A DNA stretch of 64,000 nucleotides from NCBI RefSeq assembly GCF_048544455.1, contig NC_133537.1, positions 310,099,738 through 310,163,737 on the forward strand. Direction: 5' to 3'. Origin of the DNA: Silene latifolia (taxonomy: Eukaryota > Streptophyta > Magnoliopsida > Caryophyllales > Caryophyllaceae). The translations under genes and the position numbers were made by a program. This document shows positions 34,220 to 45,192 of the stretch, piece after piece. The number at the start of each line of letters is the position of its first letter. Positions within the stretch are counted from its first letter, which is position 1. Below the pieces are notes generated by a model. The model was not told the DNA's origin. It saw only the letters and a list, made by a program, of their open reading frames with translations, and made no database searches.

Positions 34220-35717
34220 ATGCCCAGGTCTCACAAGTCTGAACTCGTACCATACGATTCTGAACCAGAAAAGACATTTCGAGCTAGACGAAATTTTTGG
34301 AAGGAAGTCCGCCAAGCAGAAGACTTGAGTACGCTTGAAGCCGCTTAGGCCAGTTTTATTGCAGAAAATCAGTCTTTTCAAGAAGACACTTCTACTTCTG
34401 CAGCTGCTACAATCATGCTTATATTAGCAAGTCACTCAGAGCCTACCCTTGCATCCATTCCTAAGGGATTAAAACTCCCTACAACAGATAACGGGACTTT
34501 CGAGATAAAGCCATCCTACATTAACTTAGTAGAGAGAAATCTGTTTGGAGGGGGAGCCACGGAAGACCTTGCTACACATATGGAGAGATTCGTTACTTAC
34601 TGCAGCTCCATACCCTTGACTGCTGAGGTGACCCAGGATTAAGTAAAACAGGCGCTCTTTCCATTCTCTCTGCGAGACGGTGCTGTAGAGTGGTTGCGTG
34701 ATTTTGATATGGAAGATCAGGGGGTCACCGACAGGAGCAATTTAGCTCTTGCCTTCTACAAGAGAGATTTTCCGCCCCAGAAGATGAATGCCTTGAGAAA
34801 TCAAATTACTAGCTTCAAGAAAGGCCCAACTGAAGACTTAAACGAGGCATGGATTCGTTTTAATAGATTGGTTCGTTCAGTTCCTCACCATGGGATTGAG
34901 AAGTGTTTTCTCTGCAACCAGTTCTACAATGGACTATATGATGACCATCAGGTATTACTTGATTCCTCAGCTAACGAGAGATTCCAAGACAACACAAATG
35001 ATAATAATGCCTGGAAACTAATTGACCAAATAGCTACCCATACTGCTAAATATGGGAACCCCATAGGTAGTACGAGAGGAGGAAGTTCATCTGATGGAGC
35101 TGTTGCAGCTCATCTAGAGACATTAATTGCTCAGCTTGCCGAACTTAAAGACAGCCCAGTCTTTGGGAAACCAGCAGACAGTTCATGCCATGACCCAGCA
35201 GGAAACACCTTGTGAGCGATGTGGTATTGCAGGACATGGTGCAGTTGAGTGCCTGAGTCCCTTGGAGCAGGTTCACGCCTTCCAGTCCTTAGAACAAGGT
35301 ACACCATACTCCAATTTCTACAATGCAAGGACTAGAGAGCATCCTAATTTCTTCTATTGAAGTCAGAATGTTCTTAACCCAACTCCACCACCGCCACAAG
35401 GTCCGAATCAGACATATACTATTCCTCATAATCGGGGAAATCAACCACAAGGTGGTTATCATAGGAACAATTAAGGAGGTCAACAACATCCAAACAATGA
35501 CCTATCTGACATAAAGGCCATGCTTCAGCAACAGATGGCCGCTTCACAAAAGCAAGAGGCACTTATCACTCAGTTGATGTCACATAACAAGATGTTGGAC
35601 AATCAAATTGCCCAACTATCCACTTCAAGTAGACAACCAGGTAAATTACCATCTCAGCCTGTGAAGCCGCATGACACGAAAAAATCCACTTCATCTTCGA
35701 AGCAGTCTTACTTATGA
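34220..35717 (+). pseudogene. Gag of Gypsy B, two frameshifted parts with stops
   Basis: ATG at 34220 (MPRSHKSELVPY). The first part shows Retrotrans_gag features: GGGATEDLATHMERF, FPFSLRDGAVEWL and LNEAWIRFNRLVRSVPHHG. Stops are TAG 34346-34348 and TAA 34640-34642. Between about 35150 and 35180 the reading changes frame, then comes a CCHC knuckle CERCGIAGHGAVEC at 35211-35252, a TGA at 35361-35363, a TAA near 35473 and a Gln-rich region. Gag packages element RNA. This copy cannot make a full protein. A further frame change, probably at the A run 35679-35684, links to pol. Confidence 0.85.
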
Positions 35718-38700
35718 TGCACCCGTAGTGCCTGAGAATGTTGAAGAGGTCATAATTGAGGAGTTAGATGTAGATGCGGAAGAAGAAGCAGCGGACGAAG
35801 TTGATGTACCACATGAAAAAAGTCGATCGACTAAAACTGCGGAAACTGAAATTGGTAAAATTGAAACTGGTCGATCGACTGATGAAAGTGGTTGATCGAC
35901 TGGTACTGTTGGTCGATCGACCAGTCCTGTTGGTCGATCGACTTTTTCGCCAAACGAGGTTGTTGACCCGTCATCTATTGTTATTGGAACGCCTTCTACT
36001 ACTAATAAGGCGTCTATTTCTGACCAAGGGAAGAGTAAAGTTGCTGACTCGCCAATTGTTATCAAGGTTCCTTTTCCAGGGCGCCTAAAGAACATAAAAG
36101 TCGAGCGACAATTCGGTAAATTCTTGGAGGTCGTCAAAAATCTTCAGGTAACTGTACCTTTTACCGAACTAATTACCCAGGTACCCTCTTATGCTAATTT
36201 TATGAAGGTCATCTTGACCCGTAAGAGAAGCTTTAACGAGGTAGTGACCATTGCTTTTACTGAAGAGTGTAGTGCGCTCCTACAAAGCAAGTCTCCACCA
36301 AAATTGAAGGATCCTGGTAGTTTTTCAATTCCCTGTACAATAGGCACTCATGTAATAGATAAAGATTTATGTGATTTGGGTGCCAGTGTCAGTGTCATGC
36401 CCTATTCGGTTTGCGGGAAACTGAATATAGGGCATCTTAAAGTTACCAAAGTTACCCTACAAATGGCCGACAGAACAGTTAAGCGACCTCTAGGTGTATT
36501 AGAGGATGTCCCTGTTAGGATAGGCAAATTTTTTATACCTGTTGATTTCATTGTATTAGATATGGACGAGGACACTCAGATCCCCATAATCTTGGGTAGG
36601 CCATTTCTGCATACTACAGGAGCCATTATTGATGTCAAACAGGGACGTTTGACTCTCGAGGTAGGGGATGACAAGGTTACTTTTAGTTTGGCTAGCACGC
36701 TGGCTAAGCCTATGATAGAGGATACATGTTATGCTGTAGACATTGTAGATGAATCTATGTTTGATTATTGGACGAGATCCCTCATTGGGGACCCGTTAGA
36801 AGCTTTGATAGCTATTGATGATTTTGCAGAAGATGAGCAGATTGATTACAAGACAATGAAAGCTGCTCTGAAAGGTAAAGAGTTCACTATTGAGAAAGGA
36901 GAGATGGTAAATGCGATAATGGAAACCTCTTATGCTATTGAGGTAAAGAAACCGGAGCTCAAACCTCTCCCCTCCCACCTTACGTATGTCTTTCTCGATG
37001 ACCATGAACAATATTCAGTTATTGTTAGTTCCAAGCTTGATGATAGCCAACTCGCCGATTTTTTGGGTGTTCTGATAAAGAATAAGAAGGCTATGGGATA
37101 CAGTTTAGATGACTTGACAGGTATTAGTCCAGATTTCTGTATGCACCGTATCAACCTGGAGGAAGGTCATAAACCTCGTGCACAGGGTTTATGCAGGTTG
37201 AATCAAAACATGCCGGATGTGGTAAGGAAAGAGGTAATGAAACTTCTTGATGCAGGTATAATTTATTCTATCTCTGACTCTAAGTGGGTGAGTCCAGTTC
37301 ATGTAGTTCCGAAGAAAGGAGGGACTACAGTGATGAAAAATGATAAGAATGAATTAATACCGATTAGAACTATGACTGGTTGGCGGATGTGCATAGATTA
37401 TAGACAATTAAACATCGCAACTAAAAAAGATCATTTCCCCCTTCCCTTTAATGACCAGCTGTTAGAGAGATTATCTTCCCATAAGTTTTTCTGTTATCTA
37501 GATGGATACTCAGGTTTCTTTCAGATCCCTATCCATCCGGATGATCAGGAGAAAACGACTTTTACTTGTCCCTATGGTGTTTATGCAGATCGCAGGATGC
37601 CATTTGGTTTGTGTAATGCCCCAGCTACCTTTAAAAAGTGCATGATGGGGATATTTTCCGAGTATATAGAGTCTATTATGGAGGTTTTTATGGACGATTT
37701 CAGCGTCTATGGGTTTGATTTATCTTCTTGTTTATCTAACCTTGATAAGATTTTGCAGAGATGTATTGAGGTTAATATGATGTTGAACTGGGAAAAGTGC
37801 CATTTTATGGTCAAAGAGGGAGTTGTCCTTGGTCACTTAGTTTCTGATAAGGGTATACAGGTTGACAGAGCAAAAGTGCAAGTGATTGAGCAATTACCAC
37901 CTCCTGTTAATGTCAAAGGAGTTAGGAGTTTCCTTGGTCACGCTGGCTTTTATCGCCGGTTCATCAAGGACTTTTCTAAAATTGCTAAACCACTTACACG
38001 ATTGCTAATTAAAGATGTTCTTTTGAATTTTTTTGATGATTTTCTTTCTGCTTTTAACAGGTTAAAGCGGGCCTTGATCACAGCATCTATTATTCAAGCT
38101 CCAGATTGGGAGCTGCCATTCGAGATAATGTGTGATGCCAGCGATTATGCAGTTGGCGCGGTGTTAAGCCAAAGGAAAGACAAGGTTTTGAGTGCTATTT
38201 ACTATGCTAGCCGAACATTGGATGGGACTCAGGTTAATTATGCTACTACTGAGAAGGAGATGCTGGCAGTAGTATATGCACTAGAAAAGTTTAGGTCATA
38301 TCTGCTCGGGTCCAAGGTGATTGTTTTTACCGATCATACGACTTTGAGGCAGCTTCTTGTTAAGAAGGACGCCAAGCCGCGACTATTGAGATGGATACTC
38401 CCAATTCAGGAGTTTGATTTGGAGATTCGAGATAAGAAGGGATCTGAAAACTTTGTTGCTGACCATTTATCTCGACTAGAGCTGCAAAATGAGGGAGATA
38501 TTCTCCCTATTAATGACTCATTTCCCGATGATATTTTATTAGCTATTTCTAATGCTGAAACTCCTTGGTATGCTGATTATGCTAATGTTATTGTAGGTAA
38601 TTGATTACCTCCTGATATGTTATATCAGCAGAGGAAGCGGTTCCTTCACGATGTGAAGCAGTATTTATGGGATGACCCTTATCTGTTCAAGGAATGTGTT

Positions 38701-39864
38701 GATGGTCTTTATAAGCGGTGTATACCGCAGTGGGAGACCGAAGCTATCCTATAAGCATGTCATTCTTCGTCCTATGGCGGTCACCACGGTCCCTCTAGGA
38801 CCGTGGCTAAGGTACTTCAGTCTGGTTTTTATTGGCCATCCATGTTCAAAGATGCTAAACATTTTGTTGTAGCTTGTGATGCGTGATAGCGGACGGGAAA
38901 CATTTCAAGGAGAGATGAGTTGCCTCAAGTTGGCATTTTAGAGGTCGGGATTTTTGATGTCTGGGGCATTGATTATCAAGGTCCATTTCCGTCTAGCAAG
39001 GGTAACAGGTATATTCTAGTAGCTGTTGATTACGTGTCTAAGTGGGTAGAGGCCGTTGCTTCGGTCCATTGTGATGCAAAGACTGTCATCCAACTTTTCA
39101 AAAAGGTGATTTTTTCTCGTTTTGGTGTCCCTCGGGTTATCATTAGTGATGGAGGTATGCTTTTTAAAGAGAAACAACTTACTACTTTACTGTCTAAATA
39201 TGGTGTTGAACATTGTAGAGGTTTGGAGTATCATCCTCAAACTAGTGGTCAAGTAGAGGTCTATAATCGGGAGCTAAAATAAATTTTAGCAAAAGTCATT
39301 TCTAAATCACGAAAATATTGGAGTATGAAATTAGATTACACTTTATGGGGATATAGGATTGCTTATAAGACACCAATTGGTGCATCACCGTATCGATTAG
39401 TCTATGGTAAGTCTTGTCATTTGCCTGTAGAGTTGGAGCATAAGGCATGGTGGACAATTTGTGAATTGAATTTTGATGCTAATTTGTGTGGTGAGAAACG
39501 CTTATTGCAGCTAGATGAGCTAGAGGAGTTTAGGCTGAATGCCTATGACAGCGCCCACATCTACAAGGAGAAAACCAAGAGGTGGCACGATAAGAAGATC
39601 CTACAACGTTAGTTTCAGGTTGGGGAGCAAGTGCTGCTATTCAACCCACGACTTCGTCTATTTCCTGGTAAGCTGAAGTCCAGGTGGAGCGGACCCTACA
39701 CGGTAACAAATGTTTCCAAATTCGGGTCAGTCGAGCTAAAGAACTCCGCGGGAGAGAAATTTAAGGTAAATGGTCACCAAGTGAAGCATTATTATGGTGC
39801 TAAGAATTTTGTTGGAGTGGTCGAATTGCTGTATTTCGACCCAATTTATGAACCTAAAGACTGA
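35671..39864 (+). pseudogene. Pol of Gypsy B with several stops
   Basis: One frame throughout. Order: linker rich in GRST encoded by GTCGATCGAC repeats (35822-35942), aspartic protease with DLGASVSVMP (Asp codon 36373; DLG replaces DTG as is normal in Athila-type elements), RT with YRQLN, PFGLCNAPATF and FMDDFSVYG (37687-37713), RNase H (MCDASDYAVGAVL, TDHTTLRQL), integrase with a zinc-finger region, Asp 38971, Asp 39148 and Glu 39256 (DX35E), and a C-terminal GPYTVTNV domain. Stops: TGA 35893, TGA 38602, TAA about 38752, TGA TAG at 38884-38889 (where the zinc-finger Cys should be), TAA 39280 and TAG 39610. The natural end is TGA 39862. Catalytic residues survive, so decay is recent. Confidence 0.92.
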
Positions 39865-39904
39865 GGTAACAAAGGTTGAGCGGGACCTTAAAAACCAGCG
39901 CTGA

Positions 39905-39920
39905 CCGGGAGGCAACCCGG
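39905..39920 (+). other. Hairpin CCGGG-AGGCAA-CCCGG after pol
   Basis: A perfect 5-bp stem with AGGCAA loop, about 40 bp after the pol stop. Element A has the equivalent CGGG-AGGAAA-CCCG on the minus strand at 50496-50509, also just after pol. Confidence 0.6.
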
Positions 39921-40097
39921 ATTATACACATTCTTGTAATTTTGTTTTGAACTCTTTTAATTTTCGCGTGTGTGTGTTTTTATTGCTTTTTAGTTCAAGT
40001 TCCGTCAACGAGTGCTCTTACAGTTTATGCGTGCGATTCTGCCTATAGTGGACGGTCATGAAAGGAGGAAATCACGTCGCTGATCAGGTAAGAAAAA

Positions 40098-40251
40098 GTC
40101 GATCGACTGAACTGAGTAGTCGATCGACTGAAAACAGAAGCGGAACAAGCGAAAAAGTCGATCGACTGATAAGGTAGTCGATCGACCAAATTCTTGATGG
40201 CCAAAATTGAAAAAAAAAAGTCGATCGACTGGGACATGTTGGTCAATCGAC
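40098..40251. repeat. Second GTCGATCGAC cluster of B
   Basis: Sites start at 40098, 40119, 40158, 40177, 40220 and, with one mismatch, 40242. They lie in non-coding DNA between pol and the third ORF. Confidence 0.75.
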
Positions 40252-40472
40252 TAAGTTGCTTTTTGTGCATGACTTAATGATAGAAGGAAGTTTTTTTTTC
40301 ACCAATTTTTCATTCATTCAAACTCAAAGACAAAAGAAAAAAAATAAGAGGAACCGTCTGAAGCCAGCAGCAGCGACAACACCAACGTCGTCTCTTTCAT
40401 TCCTCTCTTCTTCATTTTTCTTACTGGTTTTTGGTGTTAATCCCTTCTGTTTTCCGTCTATTCTTCACACAA

Positions 40473-41010
40473 GTAAGTTCCCCCCTTTCATGTATGTTTC
40501 ATTTACCCATGTTTTTAGCTGTTTTATAGCCAATTTCGAATGTCAATTTTCGAAATTAGGGTTCTACAATTTGGGGGTTTTTGATTCTTTTGATTTATTC
40601 ACGTCTTTCTTCCTTAATAACCCTCTTTGCCATTGTTAATTTTCAATATTAGGGTTTAAAATTTGGGATCTCAACTGTTTTTGTTCAAATCATGTGTAAT
40701 ATGGTTATTGTGGGGGATTTTCGTGTCTCAATTGATGTCTATAGCATAGGATTGGATATTAGTTTTCCTCTTTGCCCTTGCTTTTTCAATTTTAATGTTT
40801 TAATTTGAAATTAGGGTCAGTTTTTCAAAAAAACTAGTGTCGAGGAAAATCTGGAATTGCATTTTTAGTCGATCGACTAGTACTGTTGATCGATCGACTG
40901 GAACTGTTGGTCGATCGACTAGTACTGTTGGTCGATCAATTTTTTTTTTTGCAACTTCCAACAATAACTTTCTGATTTTATGCGTATTTCTTATCCGTGC
41001 TAAATTTCAG
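40473..41010 (+). other. Candidate intron upstream of third ORF of B
   Basis: GTAAGT at 40473 and TTTCAG at 41005-41010, directly followed by the ATG at 41011. The sequence before the donor looks like a plant leader (Ala/Thr-rich CAGCAGCAGCGACAACACC). A GTCGATCGAC cluster (40868-40940) lies near the acceptor. Some Athila elements are thought to express the late ORF from spliced RNA, but splicing here is inference. Confidence 0.4.
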
Positions 41011-42394
41011 ATGGAAGACAGAAAGAGAAGACGAGTGGCGGGTCAGATGTCTCGACGCCGGGCAGCTGTGGCAGACACACCTATGGAGACGGGTGAGGGA
41101 TCGAGTGCGACTCCTGATATTCCACCATCTGCTCTCGTACTACGGGAGCCTAGAGATAGTCTACCTGACTATCCAGAGGTAACATTTTGCACTCTTGCTC
41201 AACGGACTAGATTTCTCAGTTTATTAGAGGGTAGTATCTTTTCGACCTGTTTTCTACATCGACCTAGTCTGGAGACACTAGGTTTCTATGAACCTGTAAT
41301 TGACCTTTTACGCCACACAGGGATGCCAGGTTTGGTAGATATGCACGAATACACTTATTTAGTCCCGACCCTCGAGTTTTTCAGCTCCTACGTCTTCGGT
41401 GCGGTTGCCTATGAGACCAACCCTTTGGCCCCTTGTATTCATTTTTGAATTTTTAACCAAGGGTTCTCTTTGACCTTGGCTGCTTTTGGGGCCCTTCTAG
41501 GGATGACTAGTGACGGGCACGCCACTCCTCCTAAGAAGTTGGTGCATGCCATGGTCCGCTATTTCCGATTGTACAGACGGAAAGAGACGCGACGCCTTTG
41601 TCCACCTTCCCCCTATTCGGTTTTGGCTCCATTTAGTGGGCAACACTATCTTTGGCCGAAATGAGTCCAATAATATTAACACAATTGAGATGTCTATCTT
41701 GGCGGGGTATTTGAACATTGACAGTGGTACCCCGTATATGCTGAACATTGCTTATTTGACCGCCACACACTTTCACACACTTGGGACGGGCTCTTTAGCT
41801 ACCTTAGTGGCTGGCGGACTAGTTTCTCATATTGCCCCCAGCTTATCCCCGATTTCCCTCGTGGCATGGTCCCTATAGGACATGAGCTCACCGGTGGTCC
41901 TGACAGCTGCAGTTACATGGACATACCGTACATGGAGTCAGTCAAGTGGCAGAGGACGTCGTCCACCTATCCCCTCATATCTTATGGTGTATAGGCAGCA
42001 GTAGAGTGCTCCCAGTGCTAAGGAGCAGGGCCAGTCTTCTCAGGGCCCACATACTTCCCCACGCACTACACCTTTTACGGCTGAGACTCAGCCGGTTTAC
42101 CCAGCCCACTTCATTTGTCCACCTCCTTTTATCACCCCTCCGGTCATGGATCAGGAGGGGCGGGATTACCTTTTGTTGGACTTGTACAGGCGTACAGCTA
42201 GGATGGAGCTGAACCAGGCCTTAGTCGACTTTCCTGTATATGACCGCTATGCTCGTGCCAGATGGTTGCCACCAGCTGGGTGGCCACATCCGTCCTACTA
42301 CCGCTACCCTGCTGACGGCTACCCTCGCCCTGCTACTACGGAGGACACAGTTGAGATGGAGGAGGACTCCGACTACAAGGCAGGCGACGATTAG
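41011..42394 (+). pseudogene. Third ORF of Gypsy B (Athila-type late ORF)
   Basis: ATG 41011 (MEDRKRRRVAGQMSRRRA, basic start). Then LETLGFYEPVIDLLRHTGM and LVPTLEFFSSYVFGAVAY, a TGA at 41446-41448, then IFNQGFSLTLAAFGALLGM. Around 41580-41620 the coding text moves to the next frame (NTIFGRNESNNINTIEMSIL, TLVAGGLVSHIAPSL). Another shift is likely near 41880, and a C-terminal part rich in Pro, Tyr and acidic residues (42146-42394) ends it. This layout matches the extra ORF after pol in Athila-like elements, sometimes called env-like. I see no signal peptide or clear fusion-type membrane segment, so an envelope role is unsupported. Broken in this copy. Confidence 0.65.
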
Positions 42395-42408
42395 TAGCAG
42401 CTGGCTAC

Positions 42409-44893
42409 TGTAGATACCCAGTATCTGCTGAGACTCCAACGAACACCCGATGATTATCGAACTACAACATGCTTAGGAATCGCAGCGTTTGATCAACAGT
42501 TTGTGTACAACTTTACATCGGAAAACTTAGAACGATTTCAAAAATAAAACATTTCAAAACTTTTCAAAAGTACTTGGAGTGTTTAATGCATGACGACGGG
42601 GTCACAATGACACTAACTAGAGTTAAAACCGACACCGGGCCAAAAACCGACTCAAAATTCAAATCCCGACTCCAACAACGAGTCAAACCGAGTGAAACAC
42701 AAAAAGCAAAACCATTCAAAAGTTTCTATGTTAAGGTTTCCTGGAATCTTACATAGTCAAGTACCAAACATGTGCATCCAAATCCTAGGATAGAACAAAT
42801 CATGATTTCACTTTTGTGAAAGCGACAAGACACCTCGAAGACGTGCGACATGGCTCGCGCCTCTTTGAGCAGCCCAGGTGGCCACGTCGTTCAAAACTCA
42901 CACAACCACTCATTTTCCTATAAATACCCCTCAAATGCTACCATTTGAGAGTTACGCGAGTGTCCGGCCCCTCTTTTATCCCTTAAAATTCTCGACTCGA
43001 CTTCCTAAGTCACAATCCGACACGTGTTTACGACCTACCGATCGTGAACACAAGCCTTACACATTGTTTGGTACCGTTATCGTGCATTAAATCACTTGAC
43101 CGACTATCTCGACCACTACACCATCACTAAACTTAACAAAACTCTCTTTTTACTTACTAAAACGGTTTTAAACCGAGTTTTCCGACCAAACGAGTTGATA
43201 CACTTACATCGATTTCTCGCCATAACCTAGCATGTAAGTATGAGGGTGTAAAAAACCTCTTTTTATCATGTCTTTACTTGTTTTATGACTATAACATGCT
43301 AAATTATGCATAACATGGCCCAAAACATGGGAAGAATGAGCCAAAACCGGACTTTTGGTTGAGGCAGAGGCTACTTACGTAGCACATGGGCTCGCGCTTA
43401 AAGGACCCTGCCCAGCCTTAAGTCCAATCTGTGTTTGGTCTCTTCATCTCCCTTATTTTCATATTTGTAAACGGTTTTTACCATTTCAAGTATTTTCCAA
43501 CCCCTTTTTATTTTTACAAGTTTTTAACCATAAAACATTTTTCACCCTTGGTTCTTAATACCATGATGGTTTAATCCGTGTTTTGGTGATAATATTTGGT
43601 TAATTACATTTAAAAGATATTTTAAAGCCTTTTATTTCATTTCTTTACATTTTGGAAGACATTTTAAAGTCTTTCATCATTTCTTTTATTTTCAAAATTA
43701 ATGTGTTAGTCACCAATACAAAGTCATCTTGGTTCTACATACCATGTCGGATTTTAACCCGAGTACGATGATGAATAGTGACTAATTATATTGAACTTAA
43801 AACAATTAGTTCATATCCATTTTCAAAACTATTAATGTCAAGCTTGTAAAGTCAAACCCGACATCGAATGCCGCCAAAATAATGACGGTTATTCAAGTCT
43901 CGTTCTTCAAATCAACACAAAAGCGGCCTAAACGGCCTTTTCAAACCAAAACGGGTTTAAATACCCATTTTTCAACACATTTTACAAACATTTTTCAATG
44001 GTCATAACACGTCATGCATCGTTGACTGACCCGCGTCTAAACATGCCACTTCTTTTTTCTATTTTCAAACCAGGGGAGACCCTCTTGCATCGCCAATAGG
44101 CTCGCGCCTCTTCTGGCTGCCTGATGTAGGGTCTGTTCCCTTTCCAGCATTGGTCCAGGACAATCCCGACTCTGGCTAACCCGGATATAGGAAGGATCAG
44201 ATGACTAATTTGCTCATTCAAATACCGTATTTGCAAAATGTCTTACTAAGACAAATGGATCACGTTATGCACCATAAACCTAATTCGGTAAATGGATGTT
44301 TAATTTCTATCTTACATGCAAATCAATCATAAATCCAACTCAACATCTTATACTTGATATTTGGATTAAATCAACCGACTTAGAAAGCTCTCACATGTTA
44401 GGTTTAAACTATTGGATGCGCATTCATGCATTTAAACCGTTTTATCAACTTTTACATTCAACCAACCAAGATCGGTCAGTAGAGGCTGCTACCGCGAGCG
44501 GGATTGGGTGTCTGATTAAAGGGCTTCCCAATACGTACCTTCACCTCTTACTCAGAAACTTTGGATAGTGGACGACCTTATCCAGGGCGTACGAGAGTTA
44601 TTCTAGAGATAGGATGCTAAAGAGGGACGATTCTTTATCTTTAGTACCTATGTCAAACACTCCTTTGTGCTTCGTTTGACCGAGGTATAAAGTGGATTCG
44701 AACGGGTTCCAAGCATCCCAAAAATGCTTGGTGGCGACTCTGAACATCTCTAATCGTTTCGAGATCCTTGCCGAGACGAAACCGACCGATCTAAAATGAT
44801 CCGGTCGAAAGCATTTTTACGCCGCCGAGCGTGGCTTTCAAAAGACCGCTGTATGTCCACAGATTGGCTGGCTGCAGGTGGGCCATGTCCACA
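42409..44893 (+). mobile_element. Solo LTR K (Tat/Ogre type) inside B
   Basis: Starts TGTAGATACCC, ends CATGTCCACA, and is flanked by the 5-bp duplication GCTAC (42404-42408 and 44894-44898). The same family as LTR H (TGTAGATACCTC...TTGTCCACA). TATAAATA at 42919-42926 and ACGCGAGTGTCCG at 42954 mark the core promoter, matching H. No internal domain remains, so this is the product of LTR-LTR recombination. Three GGCTCGCGC words (42852, 43389, 44099) recur in it. Confidence 0.92.
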
Positions 44894-44898
44894 GCTAC

Positions 44899-45183
44899 GA
44901 CCTCCCTTGTTGTTGGCTGGTTTGGGGAGGTCTTTTACGTGCCCTATCTTGTGAGTCCTTTTTTTTTCCTTCTTTGCTTTATTTGTATTTCATCTCGTTT
45001 TGTGTACCCATTTCTCCCATATATTTTGATGTTGCTGGTGTTTGTTGATCACAATGGGGGCATTGTGTAATATGGTTTGAGGAAGGTATGCATCTGTTTG
45101 TTTGCATCCATCTGCATTTTTGTTGCATTTTTGTTTACATGTTTATTGCATTTCCGTTTGCATTGTTTTTCCTTTTCCATATA
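44899..45183 (+). mobile_element. Element B internal DNA between K and MULE2
   Basis: Non-coding T-rich DNA belonging to the long 3' part of B. No gene seen. Confidence 0.6.
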
Positions 45184-45192
45184 TAAAAAAAA

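Noticed and set aside
40256..40639. 127-codon ORF MLFVHDLMIEG...
   Set aside because: Crosses a probable splice donor at 40473, is Ser/Phe/Leu low complexity, and reads as leader DNA of the late ORF.
41011..42394. A true envelope gene making B a plant retrovirus
   Set aside because: No signal peptide, no convincing membrane anchor, and the match is only positional and to the Athila-type late ORF.
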